DNA from: Phytoseiulus persimilis
Lineage: Eukaryota; Arthropoda; Arachnida; Mesostigmata; Phytoseiidae
Assembly (NCBI GenBank): GCA_037576195.1
Contig: CM075103.1
Location: 5,022,001-5,086,000 of the forward strand
Direction of reading: 5' to 3'
Length of the DNA: 64,000 nucleotides
A program made the position numbers and the translations under genes. Under the pieces are notes generated by a model. The model was not told the DNA's origin, did not search any database, and saw only the letters and a list, made by a program, of their open reading frames with translations. How positions within the stretch are numbered: the first letter of the stretch is position 1; every line of letters begins with the position of its first letter. Shown one piece after another: positions 22,817 through 35,300 of the stretch.

Positions 22817-24602
22817 ATGTCAGACGAAAGCGAGAACGTGAAAGAATGTGACTTCAGCAAGTTCCGATTCAAGAGAATCCTGAACGACGTTCCAAATGCG
22901 AAAGTGAGTCGGATAATGTTTCCACCGCATCCGAAAAATTGAGCCCTGTCCCCAGTATGTTGTGAAACTCCGAATACGATGCTACCTTTCCCCACTCCTC
23001 GACGCCCGCGCTCGGCAGAGATCTAAAACACTCCATTCGTTTCTAAGGTGGCCTACATTGAAGGTCAGTTCGAGGGCGACGAGCTTGCGGTGGTAATCCT
23101 CGAAAAAAAACACTTCGAGGAGGAACAGTGCGCGAAAATTCTGAAAGTATCAGACGATGAAAAGCCCATAGAAACGTTCAGGAATGACATCTATTCAGGG
23201 TACACCATTCAGCCCGAGAAATATTTGAACGGTAATGTACTGCCTTCGAGTTGCCTCGACACTGGAACCCCATGTATACGACTTCATCGTTCCGCGAGCC
23301 GGCTTGCTGGCGAGGACTTGGAACTTGAGTGACAAGAGCTGTGACTAGTTCGGCATCCTCGTCGAACGGAAAACGGAAATTCGTATCCATGGAAGCACCC
23401 AGTGTAGACGATGAAATCCCAGAGCAGATTGGTTCGTCGCCATGAGCCTTGAATGATCATGTCGGTGAACATTTTTGCTCGAGGGACATGGGAGTTCAGC
23501 CTAAATCGTTCCAAGACTATGACTTCCTGTTTCCCGTTGAACGGGTATGCGGGTCGAGCTGTCCCAGTTCTTGATGGTGCTAGAAACTTCAGGTTCGCTT
23601 CCTGCTTCCTCGGTTCTAATCGACGCTTGCCTCTTCCGCGCAGAAATCAAGGCAACCGTTATCTATCCAGCCACACAGAAACACATTCAGAAGTATAGCA
23701 GACAAGAGATTTCATACGTGAGAGAGACGGCAGAAGACTACCGCGAGAAAGTCGTTCCTTTTCTCGAGAAGAACAGTTTCTCACTCACATGGGTCTATAA
23801 CGTACTGGAACGGAAGAAGGAGACGGAAAACATTCTGTTCGAAGACGAAGATAAAAAAGTGAGTTGGAGCAGTGCCACATGTCTCCCCAGGATGAGGACC
23901 AAGACTTTTCTCCATTTCCACCCCCATGGACCTACCCGATATGTTATGCGTCTTTCATCCAATTGAGAAACCTTCCGAGGGAAATTGAATGGGGACCCCA
24001 CCGAATTTCTCGAAACAATAATCGCCGAAATTTCCAGCTGGGCTTCATGCTGTGCAAGGACATGAAATGGGACTTGCAATCGACCCAAGACCTCCATGCT
24101 CTGGTGATCGTTCACGACCGGAGTCTGCGGTCCTTGCGAGATATTCGCGACACTCATCTCCCCCTCCTCAGAAATATTAGGGAGAAGTGTATCAAGTACA
24201 TTGAGGAGAAATTTGGCTTGGGGGAGAGCAAACTCCTTGTTTACTTTCACTATCCTCCATCATATTATCACCTCCACATCCATGTGGTAGCCGTCACTTA
24301 CGAGAATCCCCCAGGTGAGATCTGATACGCAGCTGAACTCAGTCCCTCCTCTCCTCCTCCTAGAAACGAGATGGATCCTCTCTGGGAGAGCGGTCCCATC
24401 GCTGTCGACCTATTTTTAAGAGAATCTTTCCACAGGTGGTGGCTGTCAGAGAGGACATTTGCTCGACCACGTGATCTCTAATCTGGAAATTTGCCCCGAA
24501 TATTACGGGAAAGCAACACTGTGCTACTATGTACGAGAGAACGACGCTCTGCGCAGTGTTTTCTTCCCTTCAGAGAACGAGGCTGAACCAAGGAACGAAT
24601 AA
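22817..24602 (+). CDS. DCPS: m7GpppX diphosphatase, scavenger decapping enzyme
   Basis: Hydrolyses the cap left after 3'-to-5' mRNA decay (m7GpppN to m7GMP plus NDP); a homodimeric HIT-family enzyme of cytosol and nucleus. Exons 22817-22903, 23048-23231, 23644-23858, 24038-24314 and 24436-24602 sum to 930 bases with agreeing phases, 309 residues. The N-terminal swap domain has FSKFRFKRILNDVPNAK, AVVILEKKHF and FRNDIYSGYTIQPEKYLN, followed by VIYPATQKHIQKYSRQE. The C-terminal HIT domain has RSLRDI, LLRNI and the catalytic triad motif SYYHLHIHV (His-x-His-x-His-x). The ATG at 22817 (MSDESENVKECD) has the best context (gccATG) and fits the family start; in-frame ATGs at 22730 and 22748 would add up to 29 residues. 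A likely poly(A) signal aataaa is at 24893. Confidence 0.95.
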
Positions 24603-26739
24603 TTGATCGTGGGGGCACTGGAACTTCTCAAGCATAAGAGGAAAGCTATTTATGATCATGGATTCAATGCTCCTCTACAGTTCGCAACTTGAACCCATTC
24701 CCCGAGGAGGGGAATTTCAAGGAACTCTTCTGCTTTCGTATTGGAGACAACCGCGATCGGGCGGTACCGAGTCTCGCAAGACCCCGAGGAATCAGTACGC
24801 CGCGATACGATGTGAAAAGTCTCTTTATTCAGGATTAGCAATAGTATCGATGTTTCGAATTGATGATGAGCATGTCTCCGTGTACAAGCATCAATAAATT
24901 TCTACAATGAAATCTCAGTACTCATCGAATGGAATCGCCGAACGCAAAACGTTCAACTACCCTTCCTGCTCCGGCTTTGCATTCGAAGTCTCTTGGGCAG
25001 GAGCCATCATCAATTGTTGCAGCATCATTCGTTTCTTCTCCGTTGTATCGTTACAGACGCGCTTTCTACCTACAGCGTTTGATTTTTTTCACTTGTGTAT
25101 ATTATTATTATTCTTTTCTTTCCATCGTCTTTTTCTCCATTATCATCATCATCCTCTATATCCCCCTCATTTTCTCCATGGCCCGTCGATTTTATCTTCA
25201 CCATCGTCATGCTCATAATCATTGTTGACATCATGACTATTCAATTAAAAAGTTCAACTACAACTAACCAAAATGAACGTCGTACTGATCCAAGGATGAG
25301 TAAGACCTTGGGGAGATTATTACAGATGACCTCGGGGGCAACTATGGGCCTTTCTCCACTTGTTCACCTTGTAAGACCATTGCTGGCTTGGGTGTGGGCG
25401 CGCTAGGTGTGGTTCAAGTTGTTTCATTGACGACCGTACCGAGCGACTTTTTCGTCGCCCTTCTTACTGTTTTGTGAGAATAATCGTGATAATCAATGCA
25501 AAAATAAGTTATTATCAGCATCCTCCTTATTTAAATAATAATAGTAATATCATTGTTATTAGATATTATCCGCAATAGTCATCCTTTCCCATAGCTCTTT
25601 TTCTTTCGACCATCCTCGTCGTTCTCCATGATGACACAGGCGGATTCTCTCATCCTATTTCATATAATACTTTTTGCTGCCGCTGGCAATCTTGCTAGCT
25701 CGCTCGCTAGCTCACACGCGCGGCATTCAGTGAGCTCGGTTTAGGGGTCGAAGGCGGTAAAGGTTTCGATTTCAGTCCAGGAACTGGAGAGACTATTTCT
25801 CCGCAATTTCCACAATTAAGGTAAACATCCCGTCGTCCCCGAATCATTTCTGAGAATTCCTCTCCAAGTTCCACTATTCTGTCGGACGTGCTCCCACTGA
25901 ACCCGTGGAAGCGACGAACGGTTCGAAAACTCCTGAGAAATTGTTTATGGCACTCGACGAAAGTTCTTCGCAGAATCTATGGCGTTCCAACCTTCTTCAA
26001 CGTGGCTCCTGGATGTTCTTGCAATTTGAAAGTTCGGAGTGGTTTGTCTTAAAGCAGACTTTCCCGATCTGTTTCTGCGCTTTCCCTTCTCCTCGATCCG
26101 CTACTTCCCATTCTCCTCACGAGTCTTCTTGGATTCATTCTGTTCCACACCCTCCTCGCGTGGATGAACACCGGTATTTTTCCTTGTACAAAATCGACAA
26201 TGATGATATCTCGAACACCCGAAAATGTTTCCTTTGGCTTCCGAACACGTATTCCCTTGTTGTTTGTTCTCTTAGCTTCTGCTATTGAATCATCATCCAC
26301 TCGTTCCACAATCATCCGTCAAGCACTGCACTCACGTCACGCATCCTCATTGCGGCGAAATCGAGTCGGTAATGGCATGATTCGTAGGAGTGCCTGCGGT
26401 AAGCTTCTCGTAAAGTATGGTATGATGCTTTGGTGCCAGAAGAGGACCCTCTGTTCCCTGTTATCGGAATCTACCCTGCTTCATTTTCCTTCGCCACCTT
26501 TGCGCCTCGGGTCTGCTCTCTGAATGGAGTCCGCTTTCGCCCCTTAATGATGAAATGACATGTGATAGACTAGATTCCTTCAATCTTTGCCGTTCGATCC
26601 TGTTGCCACTATCAACATTCTCTTAGAAAGCCTATGACGCGTTGCTCAACGCTGGTGGCATTCATACAAAATCATCATCCGTATCTCGACGGCGTGATCA
26701 TCATCTTCCGCAGACTCCAGTAGGAAATTCGGCGTCCGC
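24603..26739. other. 3' flanks of DcpS and ena, with low-complexity T-rich tract
   Basis: Two converging 3' ends. The first ~300 bases are the probable 3' UTR of DcpS, up to aataaa at 24893-24898. A T-rich low-complexity stretch at about 25070-25160 and AT-rich sequence near 25500-25570 follow. The right part is the likely 3' UTR of ena. No further gene is supported. Confidence 0.45.
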
Positions 26740-28375
26740 TTATCGTCGGTTGAGTTCTTGTCGGATTGCTGCAAACGAAAACAAGCGTTAACTCTTCATG
26801 CTCGACAATCGAACCATCAGAACACCAAAGGAGCCAACTGGCACTGAACATCTGCCCAGATCCCGAGGTGATTCCTGTCAGGAGAAAGGAACCTAGTCTC
26901 ACCGATGATAATTTCATCTTTGATCTTGTTCATGTGCTTCTTCATATCGTTGAGGATTTCGCTTTTGAGTCTCTCCATTTGCTCGTTGTCGATAACAGTT
27001 CCGTTACTGTCGCCATTCATTTTCATGGCATCCATGTCTCCAAGGGAGCCCATCCTCTGCCTGGAGTGTCAAACAGAAATCGGAATCAGCCACAACCGCA
27101 GGAAAATCCGCGCAGGTTAGAATCTTCGGAATCTCATGTGCGAGCTGACGATAATGAATTTCAACGGAAAACTGAGCTGCACTCACTTCCTCTGCGACTT
27201 CGGACTGGTGTCGCCTTGATCGTTTCTTTTGACGACTCCGTTTTGCCCTGGTGACCAAGTTTTGCAGTTCGTGTTCGATTGGCCATTACTCCCTGAATGA
27301 TCGTTCTGATCCTTATCTTTCCCGTCTTGGAAGAGGGCGGTCGCAGCGGATTTCTTCTCCGCCTGGGCCCTCCTCTTCGCAAGAGTACCTTGCATTTCGT
27401 CCAGCATACTGGCCATCGGATTTCCTGAGCTCTGTTTTCTCTGAAAAGTTGAGCGATGAATTACTTCCGGGTGCCTCCTCAGCGGAGAAATCATCAATGA
27501 TACCTTATCAGTCGAAACAGCTACTGACAACGCTTACCAGATGACTGGTGTCGGGATGATTACCACCGTTCTCGGTCGGGGGTGAGGTCTTCTTGAGTTT
27601 GACACTGCTGAGAGCGGCCAGGAGGGAATTGCCACCATCTCCTGCCGAAGGTCCTCCAGGTGGGGGAGGAGGAGGCGGCGGCGGAGGTGCACCCGACCCC
27701 ACAAGGGGACCCGGCGGGGGAGGTGCGGGCGGGGCATGCATGGGAGGAGCAGGTGGAGCCGGGGGAGCAGGAGGAGGACCCGCTGGAGGAGCCGGAGGAA
27801 CGTTCCCAACTGTGCTGTAGGGACTTCCATTACTCGACAGATTCCTCTGGTGCTGTGCGGCGGCACCTATTGGCATGGGAGGTGGGGGAGGCGGAGGAGC
27901 TCCGTTCGTGGCTGGAACCACCGCATGATGGGTCTGAGGTGGAACTTCTACCGGGGTTTGGTATATGGGGGCTGCGACGGCGGCAGCAGCAACCGAAGGG
28001 GCTGCAGGTGGAGGTTGTGGAGGAAGTGGCTGGGCGTTAGGATTGGACAGCTGCTCGAGGGCAGAAGTCATAGCATGAGCGAAATGCTCGGCGTCATCCT
28101 TAGAGCTGAAGTTGAGTCCGTAAATGGTTCTTTGGTCCCTCCATTGGTGGAAGGTAGGCGTTGCTTGGTTGTATTTGAAGCCCCGTAGGATGGCGCTGTT
28201 TATGACTACCTCGTGATCGTCCAGTTTTCGGCCCACAATGCGGAACGTGCCGTTCAGAGTGTGCTGGTAAATGTGTACCTTGGACAATCCGGATGACGTC
28301 CCCGAAGGTACCCATTTCTTACTTTGCTCGTTGTATACGAGAACCGACGCTCTGGCCGAAGCAACCGAAACCTCA
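26740..28375 (-). CDS. ena: Enabled, Ena/VASP actin regulator (EVH1 to tetramerisation exons)
   Basis: Actin anti-capping and elongation factor at focal contacts and filopodial tips. Exons 28375-27538, 27440-27187, 27060-26903 and 26768-26740 have matching phases. The EVH1 domain comes first (ASVLVYNEQSKKWVPSGTS, KVHIYQHTLNGTFRIVGRK, FHQWRDQRTIYGLNF), with aromatic residues of the FPPPP-binding cleft present. A proline-rich profilin/SH3-binding centre follows, with runs of P, A and G. The EVH2 part has MLDEMQGTLAKRRAQAEKK, with a KRR-type actin-binding motif. The C-terminal coiled coil is MERLKSEILNDMKKHMNKIK, then DEIIIAIRQELNRR and the stop, matching the VASP tetramerisation end. The first exon begins mid-codon at a good acceptor (ttcttctcgcag), so the initiator lies further upstream, possibly through the Q-rich exon at 31880-32346. 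Confidence 0.92.
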
Positions 28376-28600
28376 CTGCGAGAAGAAAGATACGAGTTAG
28401 ACTCCAAAGTAGTTTGTGGGTCAGTAGGGGTAAATTTCGGTTAAGCGTTCTCCCTCCCTTCTCCAGGGGCCGTGACTCCTGGAAGGACAACGTTCGTGTC
28501 TACGCTCGAGTGCAACTTCAGCCGGAGAATCCCAATTACGCGGGCCGTCTTGGTGGAAAAACGTTGAATTCGGTAGATAAACCGCGCAAGCAAATGAGCT

Positions 28601-28918
28601 TTAGTGGAGCCGGTTTTCGTCGGGTGAAGTGAGAGAACGTACGGGGTTCTCTTCATCCCCATTTTTCTGTGCTTTCATTTTCTTCTGGCCGATTGTTGTT
28701 GACTTAGGGTCAACGAACCAGCGGCCCACCCTTCTCGTGGGTAGAAAAACCTTTTCTGCCTGCGAGCCATCTGACTCACAATAAACACCATCGTTGGCCG
28801 CCGCCGCCACCACCAGCGACAGCAACAACGGCGACAGAAGACGCTTGTGCGCGACCGCAATCAAGATTAGGAAGCACAAGAAATGCCGTCGGCACGACCG
28901 TTTCTGGGAAAGAACCAT
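28601..28918 (-). CDS. Possible secreted-protein leader exon inside the ena intron
   Basis: An open frame starting MVLSQKRSCRRHFLCFLILI, with a second hydrophobic run (LLSPLLLSLVVAAAANDGVY) like a long signal peptide or anchor. A strong donor-like gtgagt follows at about 28790, suggesting a leader exon rather than a complete protein. No downstream partner exon was identified. It could also be non-coding GC-rich sequence of the ena 5' region. Confidence 0.25.
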   Translation of the reverse strand: MVLSQKRSCRRHFLCFLILIAVAHKRLLSPLLLSLVVAAAANDGVYCESDGSQAEKVFLPTRRVGRWFVDPKSTTIGQKKMKAQKNGDEENPVRSLTSPDENRLH

Positions 28919-30657
28919 CTCGTCAAACCGCCGTCGCCGACACTTGGAGCCGGACCTCGGTCACTGAAAGGCCCAAACGGGGTTCTCTGCTCATGCGACG
29001 CTGCTCTGTTTACAGCTCAATTCCACCAAAGCTCACTGCAATTGCAGCACCCGGAGTTCGGCTTACACTTCGTAGTAGGGAGAAACTGTAGGATTAGTGG
29101 TGACCGCACGAAACTGACGAGTCAGCGTCATCGCTCCAGCGCGATGAGCCGACGTCGCAACTCGATCAGGGCCCAGGGCCTCGATCTCCCTCTCGATCGG
29201 CCCGAGTCTCTCACGATTTCGCTCGCGAGCTGCTCGCTAGCCGGACTGCTCGGATGGGGCTGTTTGGTTGGCTGGCAGGCTGCTCGGCTGGCCGCCTGGC
29301 TCACTGACTGGGAACTCTCCCCACCCGATCCTGAAGGGAGGAAGGAAGGACTACACAGAGAGCCTGCCTGCGGGCCAACCGAGCGAGCAGAGCCGGGCCC
29401 TCTCCACGACACCCCACCATGCGCATAGGTCGCATCCGAAGGAGCCGAACAAACGTTTGGCGAACGGCCGACGACCACGGTGGTGCTCGATCGGTCGCCA
29501 TTCAACCCGCTCGCTCGATTGCCGAGTTAACCGGATAACTGCCGTCGCAGAACACACCGGGAAAACTCACTTGTCAAGATTAGCGCTGTTTCTCTTCTTC
29601 GAAGTCATCCTTTCGCGATAGAGTACGCGCACTGTGCACTTCGAAGCTCGGGAGACAAGCGGTTTGGGAGTGATGTGGAAGGAGTGTACGAAGGATCAGG
29701 TTCTCAAGGTAGTCGGCCTGCGGACTGGGGGCCTGCTTTTTCAACTGCCTTCCACGGTCGAGAATCTAGATCCGCAGTTTCCTCGCGGAGTCGAGCCAAA
29801 AAACCAAGACGGGAACCCTTCTGCGCCGCACTGCGTTTTGCAGCACGCACGCGAGAAGTTTCGCAAGTTCGTAGTCGCACGACCTCTCAGCCAGAAGGGT
29901 CACACCAGTCTCTAGGAGGCTTCGGTTGCCTCCTATGGCATCCGCACATTATTTTCCAGGAACTCAGACTGCCGAACGATTCGGCAGAGAAAGATTGCTG
30001 CCTGTTGTCAGCTGACAAAATCACAAGGCTACTCGTTCAAGGCAACGCCGCACCCTTTCCAAGGAAACAGCAAACCTCCGCCATGTTATCTGGAGCTCAG
30101 CGAAGGAACGAGAGAGGGCCCGGGCCCTCTTGGGCCCTCGCAAATAGAGGAAGAGAGAGAGAGATACCATACATAACACACGCTCCCGGAGGGCCGCAGT
30201 GTGGTATTACTGCTGGCTGATGATACAGCTACAGCAGTGGCGAGCACAACAAAAACTCGGGCTTTCTGTCTCATTGCCACACGGTCAGAACCCGTTTGTT
30301 ATTGATGGCCGATACCCCACGCTGTTCTCGAGATCGCCGCTCCGGATCGCAGACGATCGGGAACGGGAATCTCGCAGCTGAAGAGTCGCCGGTGGTGCAA
30401 CGAGATCATCTGTTTCCAATTAAGCAAAGAATTCGAGTCATCTTCCAGTGCTGACGATTCGGATCGAAATCGCGGTCGTTTTTCCGGAATTTGTTCAGAG
30501 CGAAGTTAAGCCCGGGATCCGAAACTACACGAGATAGGCTGGGCCAACTCTCGAGAGGCCATCTCTCAAGAAAGGATCGGCTCCAAGTGAATAACTGGAA
30601 ATCTCGCGACTCAAGCGGCTCCCAGGAATGCTGTCTTGTATCCGTGTCAAATCGCAG

Positions 30658-31784
30658 GAACTGGAGTCCAACAAGGCCGTGGCGCCGGCTCTGGAGGCGC
30701 AACTGAACCTTCCAAGATCAAAGATGATCGGAGAAGGTTCTGCTTCTGAGACGGCAGGCGCATTGTTGGATCAGGTCTCGGTTCCTTCTTCTTTTGCTAG
30801 AAAATGTCTGGGAAGCGACCTGATCAACGACTGACAGAGGATTTCACTTGGGCAGATCCTTGAAGACTCAGGTTTTGAGACTTCTCTGCTCACACTCCTG
30901 CGTCAAGCCGGAAAAGTATTGCCGACTGCGCTCAGAAAGTCTCAACGCCGATCTCTTCGAAGCGCAGTTCAGAGACTTTATGGGCTGATTCCTACATCAG
31001 TTCCAAGCTCGGATGCTAAAGGCATCGAGTTTGGGTGGCTCGACTTTTTGACCGATGACCCAGGTAAAAACCGCTGTCCCTGGCGTCTTTTTGAACTCCG
31101 ATGAGGGTCATCCATGGGGTCCCCGTCTCCAAGACGTGTCGTTCCCGAGGGAAACGAGGGGAAAATTGGATAACGCTCCTCTTCCCGTCAACGTCATTGA
31201 CTCTGCTGGAGTGGCACTCAAATCTCAACAAGGCTCGCGGCTTCGGACAGAACAATTTCTCCCCCGAACAATCATAGTTCCTCGAGCAAGATCAATCGCC
31301 ACAATCCAGTCTCGAGTTCCTCAACTCGATTATTCAGACGAAGGAGAGCCCTCGATGATTCTTCCACAGGTCAATGAATCTCACGAACTCAGTTCCACGA
31401 CGGAGATACTCAGTTTCCTCTCAACGGTTTTGCGCTGGCGGATTCCCGAGTTTGCCCCGCGAGCGAGCCGTGCGCGCCTTGATTTTTCAGTCGGAATGGA
31501 ATGCCTCGGTGGTCGAGTCGGCACGAAATTCTCGTCAAGAATCCCATGTGAATCTCTTTCTCTCAGTGACATCCCCACAATTTCTACTCTTCCGACACAG
31601 TTGTGCGGATTGTTCCCGTTGGATGAAAACTGCGGGGAACATTCCTTGCCTCGTGTCGGAAGGATCAATAGAGCTGCGGGAGTTTTCCATCCTCAACCGA
31701 CAGGATTCTCGCGTTGGAGCGTCATTCTCCCCGATAACGATCCCGAGGTTCTCTGATGAGCAATACTTTATCTACGTCCGCTGA
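30658..31784 (+). CDS. Unrecognised multi-exon gene nested in the ena intron
   Basis: Four exon-like segments chain in phase on the plus strand: 30658-30774 (acceptor tcgcag), 30856-31063, 31134-31369 and 31491-31784, ending in a TGA after DEQYFIYVR. They give about 284 residues; the initiator exon upstream was not found. Sequence includes SSFETSLL-like DSGFETSLLTLLRQAGKVL, RRSLRSAVQRLYGLIP and EGSIELREFSILNRQDSR. I recognise no domain. The third acceptor (ctccaag) is weak. The phase agreement over three introns and the protein-like composition are the only support. It lies entirely between the ena exon ending at 28375 and the Q-rich exon, on the opposite strand. Confidence 0.45.
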
Positions 31785-31879
31785 GAACCGACTGTGGCTC
31801 TCGGTCGAGACCATTCACGACCTCACGGATTGAAAGTCAACGTTTCACGACAGCATCATAATCAGAGAAAGGTACTCAC

Positions 31880-32346
31880 CATTTTTGGTACTGCTGTTGC
31901 TGTTGATTTTGGGGCTGAGGTTGCTGCTGTTGAGGGCTCGGTTGCGATTGCTGCGACTGAGGTGGTTGTGGTTGTGGCTGTTGTTGCATGTTTGCCGTTT
32001 GTTGTTGCGTTCTGTCCTGTGCTTGCTGATATTGTTGTTGCTGATAACAGGTGGTGTCGTAGACCACCTCTTGACCAGCAGCCTGAATCTGCTGTGACGG
32101 GTTCACCACCGCACCAGGATAGATGCTCGGATGGTACTGCGGCTGATGCTGCTGTTGTTGCTGCTGATGATGATGGAGTTGTTGTGGGTGCTGTGCTTGT
32201 TGCGAAGGGTGGTACTGTTGTCCCCCATGATGCTGCTGGTGGCCGTAGTGGGGCGCTAAAGATTGCTGCATCACAGAGTGTCGTCGTGCGAACAGTGCTT
32301 CAGCCTCGTACTCTCTGCGTTCGCTCGACTTCGTGGATCGGTCCGT
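31880..32346 (-). CDS. ena: Glutamine-rich exon, probably the N-terminal extension of Enabled
   Basis: Open exon of 155 codons plus two bases, rich in Gln, His, Tyr and Pro (QQHHGGQQYHPSQQAQHPQQ within it), with REYEAEALFARRHSVMQQS near its start. It ends in a strong donor (aaaatg|gtgagt) in phase 2, which fits the phase-1-base start of the EVH1 exon at 28375. Drosophila Ena has a long isoform with a Gln/His-rich N-terminal extension, so this assignment is reasonable. No other minus-strand acceptor in the right phase was seen between. The acceptor at 32347 (ccgctag) is weak, and translation might instead start at an internal ATG (32274). Alternative: an independent low-complexity protein. Confidence 0.45.
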
Positions 32347-35300
32347 CTAGCGGTCCTCCCGGTACTTCGTAACTGAGTCGTCCTGAGAGCCGGCAGTCAC
32401 ACCTTAAGATTGCAGAAGCTGCTAATCGGGACGATGGGCACTACACCAAGCGGATCAAGAACGACACGAGGATAGAGGAAGTTGCTGCGAACGTTTTGGC
32501 TTTCTGGGAACCTAGTTGACCTGCTCGCTCGGTGTTCTCGTCTGCTTGCAGGAGGGCTTGACTGCTGGCTAGCTGGGAGGCAAGCCTTGCCTTCGCTCAC
32601 CACTAGCTGGCTGATATGTATTCGATGATAAATATGTGTCTTCTTCTCCCGCGCATGAACTTCTGATCCGGCGCCCCCTGAAATGAGTTTCACTTGCTTT
32701 GTAAGTTTTGCCTCGCTGCTCTCTGTCCATGTTGTGCGTCCTTATCTGTCCTGAGCTTACTTCAACTGACCGAGTGACGGGCTGGGGCAGGGATGGAGGC
32801 GAACTGAACTCATATAACTAACTCCTCGCGTGGCGAGAATCCCTTGCTCACGTTAATCTTGGGAACATTCTGTCCGATCAAATGGGAGCCCATTCTCTAC
32901 CGACTGGGAGCACCGACCCAGGCCATTATACTCCACCAAACTCTTCTCACTACCCCGTAAGGCAGTGGCGTACCCAGGGGGGACAAGGGGGCAAAACTCT
33001 TCGATGATATTGGGAAGGGTGGATTGAATACCCGTTTCATGGAAAGAATTTCTTCGCAAAGATTCTGTGTTATCAGAAACAGCTTCGCAGGTTTGGAAAC
33101 CATGTCGATTGCGTCATGGAGAACTCGCGACGATGATGATGATCGCCATCGTCATCACATCCAAAAAAAGCTGGGTACGCCCCTGCCGTAAGGCTCCCGT
33201 GAGGGATGTTTCTTCGGTACCGGGAAGTATCCCCGATCGCATCCGGTGCGGAGAGCGCGATCCTACACGGCACCCCCCCCCCCCAGCGTTCCCATGCACA
33301 ATGGGCCCGATCTCGTTTTGTCCCAGCCTTTCGGAGAGGAAAGGATCACGAAGTATTGTGAGAAGTTGTGATCCGATCGACTTCTCACGTGATACCGACG
33401 CGAGACAATGACTATTTTCAGGGATTCGCTTGAACAAATACATCTCAATATCAACAAAACGCCTTAATAGGTCAACAGGTTCCGCAACGGCACGCTTTCG
33501 CTGTGTTTATTCCGAGTGAGGGCTTCCACCAGAGATCGCTGCTGTCGGGATTATTGTCAACGTCAAAAGAAGACATCATTCCAAGCCTAAGCGTCCGCTG
33601 TAACCGTTACCACAACCAGCAGTCGCATTCCGTTCGTTCTGTTTGTTTGTTCTCCAAGCAGAATGTCGAGCGATATCATCCTAGCTGGGACAGAACCGCC
33701 TCTACCGAGAGTTCCCTCCATGACCACTCGAAAGCTCCGGACGGACGGAAGTTCTTGAGTTCGGAACAAAGTTTCCGTCTCGAACGGGAGACGCGAAGGA
33801 CGAAATTTGATGGATTCGTGGAGTCTGCCGTCAGGAAGAGCTACGGTGTTGAGAATCAGGAATCGAAATCAGCTCACGTCCCTCGCTCTTCAATGGGCTC
33901 GGCAAAATCTTGGGATGAAAAACCGCAGCGGAAAAACTGATGTCAAACTTAAGCGTAGAATAGTCGTTTGAGAAGACAGAAAGTTCCTGATGGGAGACTG
34001 GGCGCGGGGGAGCAACGGACTTGAAGGGACACAACAAACAGATAGTGACTATTCCGACAGGAACGCTGCGATTCTCTCCCCATACACTCTACTTCAATTT
34101 AAAAGAGAAATGAGGGCGGCGGAAAGGTCGCGTACGACTCCGAGAAAGGCGTTTCGTTTTCCCGAGTGAAGAGACTTCTCGAATGAGTCGAACAAACCTC
34201 CTTCATCGGAGGGTTCCCCCTGCTTCGTCGTCGACTCGGTCCACGGCTGGAGCAGCTCAGTTCCTAAACACAGCTTCCACAACTAGTGAGTCTGTAGTGT
34301 TGACAGTGAACTCCACGAGCGTCTCTCGATTCAATTATTTGATTTGCTCGAAAAGAGAGGCCCATACAACGAACGGGAGTGCCCGTCCACTGCTCTTCTT
34401 TGTCCTCCCTGCCTGTCCAGATAATAACCAAACACAGTAGCCAATGAGACAGACGTTGAAGTCGAGTTGAAAGCCGTAACCACCAATCCTCTTTGAATTA
34501 ACTGTATTCTCTACCTTCATCGTTCCCTTCTCCATCGTCGAATGACGCAGGCGACGGCGTGACAGCGGCGGAAAAATGGAAACAACAACTCATCGGAATA
34601 ACGTCGGACAGCCATCAGCTGACGTTCAGAATCCGGATAGTCTGTCCCATTCGCCGTCGTGGTTCTGATGGTGGTCGTGGTCCAGAAAGTCAGTTCTCTG
34701 GGCACATGTGTCCGACAGTTGGTTTTCCATTCAGAGTAAACATTTCCAGTGCTGACTCCATGTATTCCTCTTTTCCATCATCGGTCTGCTCTTCTACCCT
34801 CGCTTTGGTCCTGGCCCAACAAACACGTGCTGATCGAGAGTGCCACAAAATTATGGAGAAGCCCGTTGTCCATATGATGCAGTGAGGAATGAGCGCTGCA
34901 CGAGTTCCTCCTCGGAGATACCAGACCTTTAGATCCGATCGAGGAGGGATCGGGCACGGATCGGGACACTTTTTCAGTCGCTTGCCACAGCTCCCGGCGA
35001 GTTCCGACGAACAGAAGAGAAACCGGAACCGCTTCGGAGACGAACGTGGGAATCTCGCGTCGCTGTTGGAATCGAGAACGATTGTGGACTTTGGAAGAAT
35101 AACGGAATATGTTTAGGAAACACTACGTCCACTCCTCCCTCGCAACACGATTTTCCGGGGCTACTCGTCGACTACACGAAGGACACGGCGCGGCTCATCT
35201 AAAGGTCGTTCGTGGAACATTTTTCTTCGTCCTCGTGATGGTCATTGCTGTGGGCTTCGTGACTGCGCGCAGACCACTTAGTCTGAGAGCAACTGATTCC

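Noticed and set aside
27593-27820. Glycine-rich plus-strand frame
   Set aside because: It is the complement of the proline-rich region of Enabled.
31055-31756. 233-codon plus-strand frame taken as one exon
   Set aside because: Only part of it chains in phase with neighbours. The end reads better in another frame after the ttttcag acceptor at 31490, so it reads through an intron.
31885-32372. Leu/Val-rich plus-strand frames
   Set aside because: Complement of the CAG/CAA-rich Gln exon; the hydrophobic runs are a by-product.
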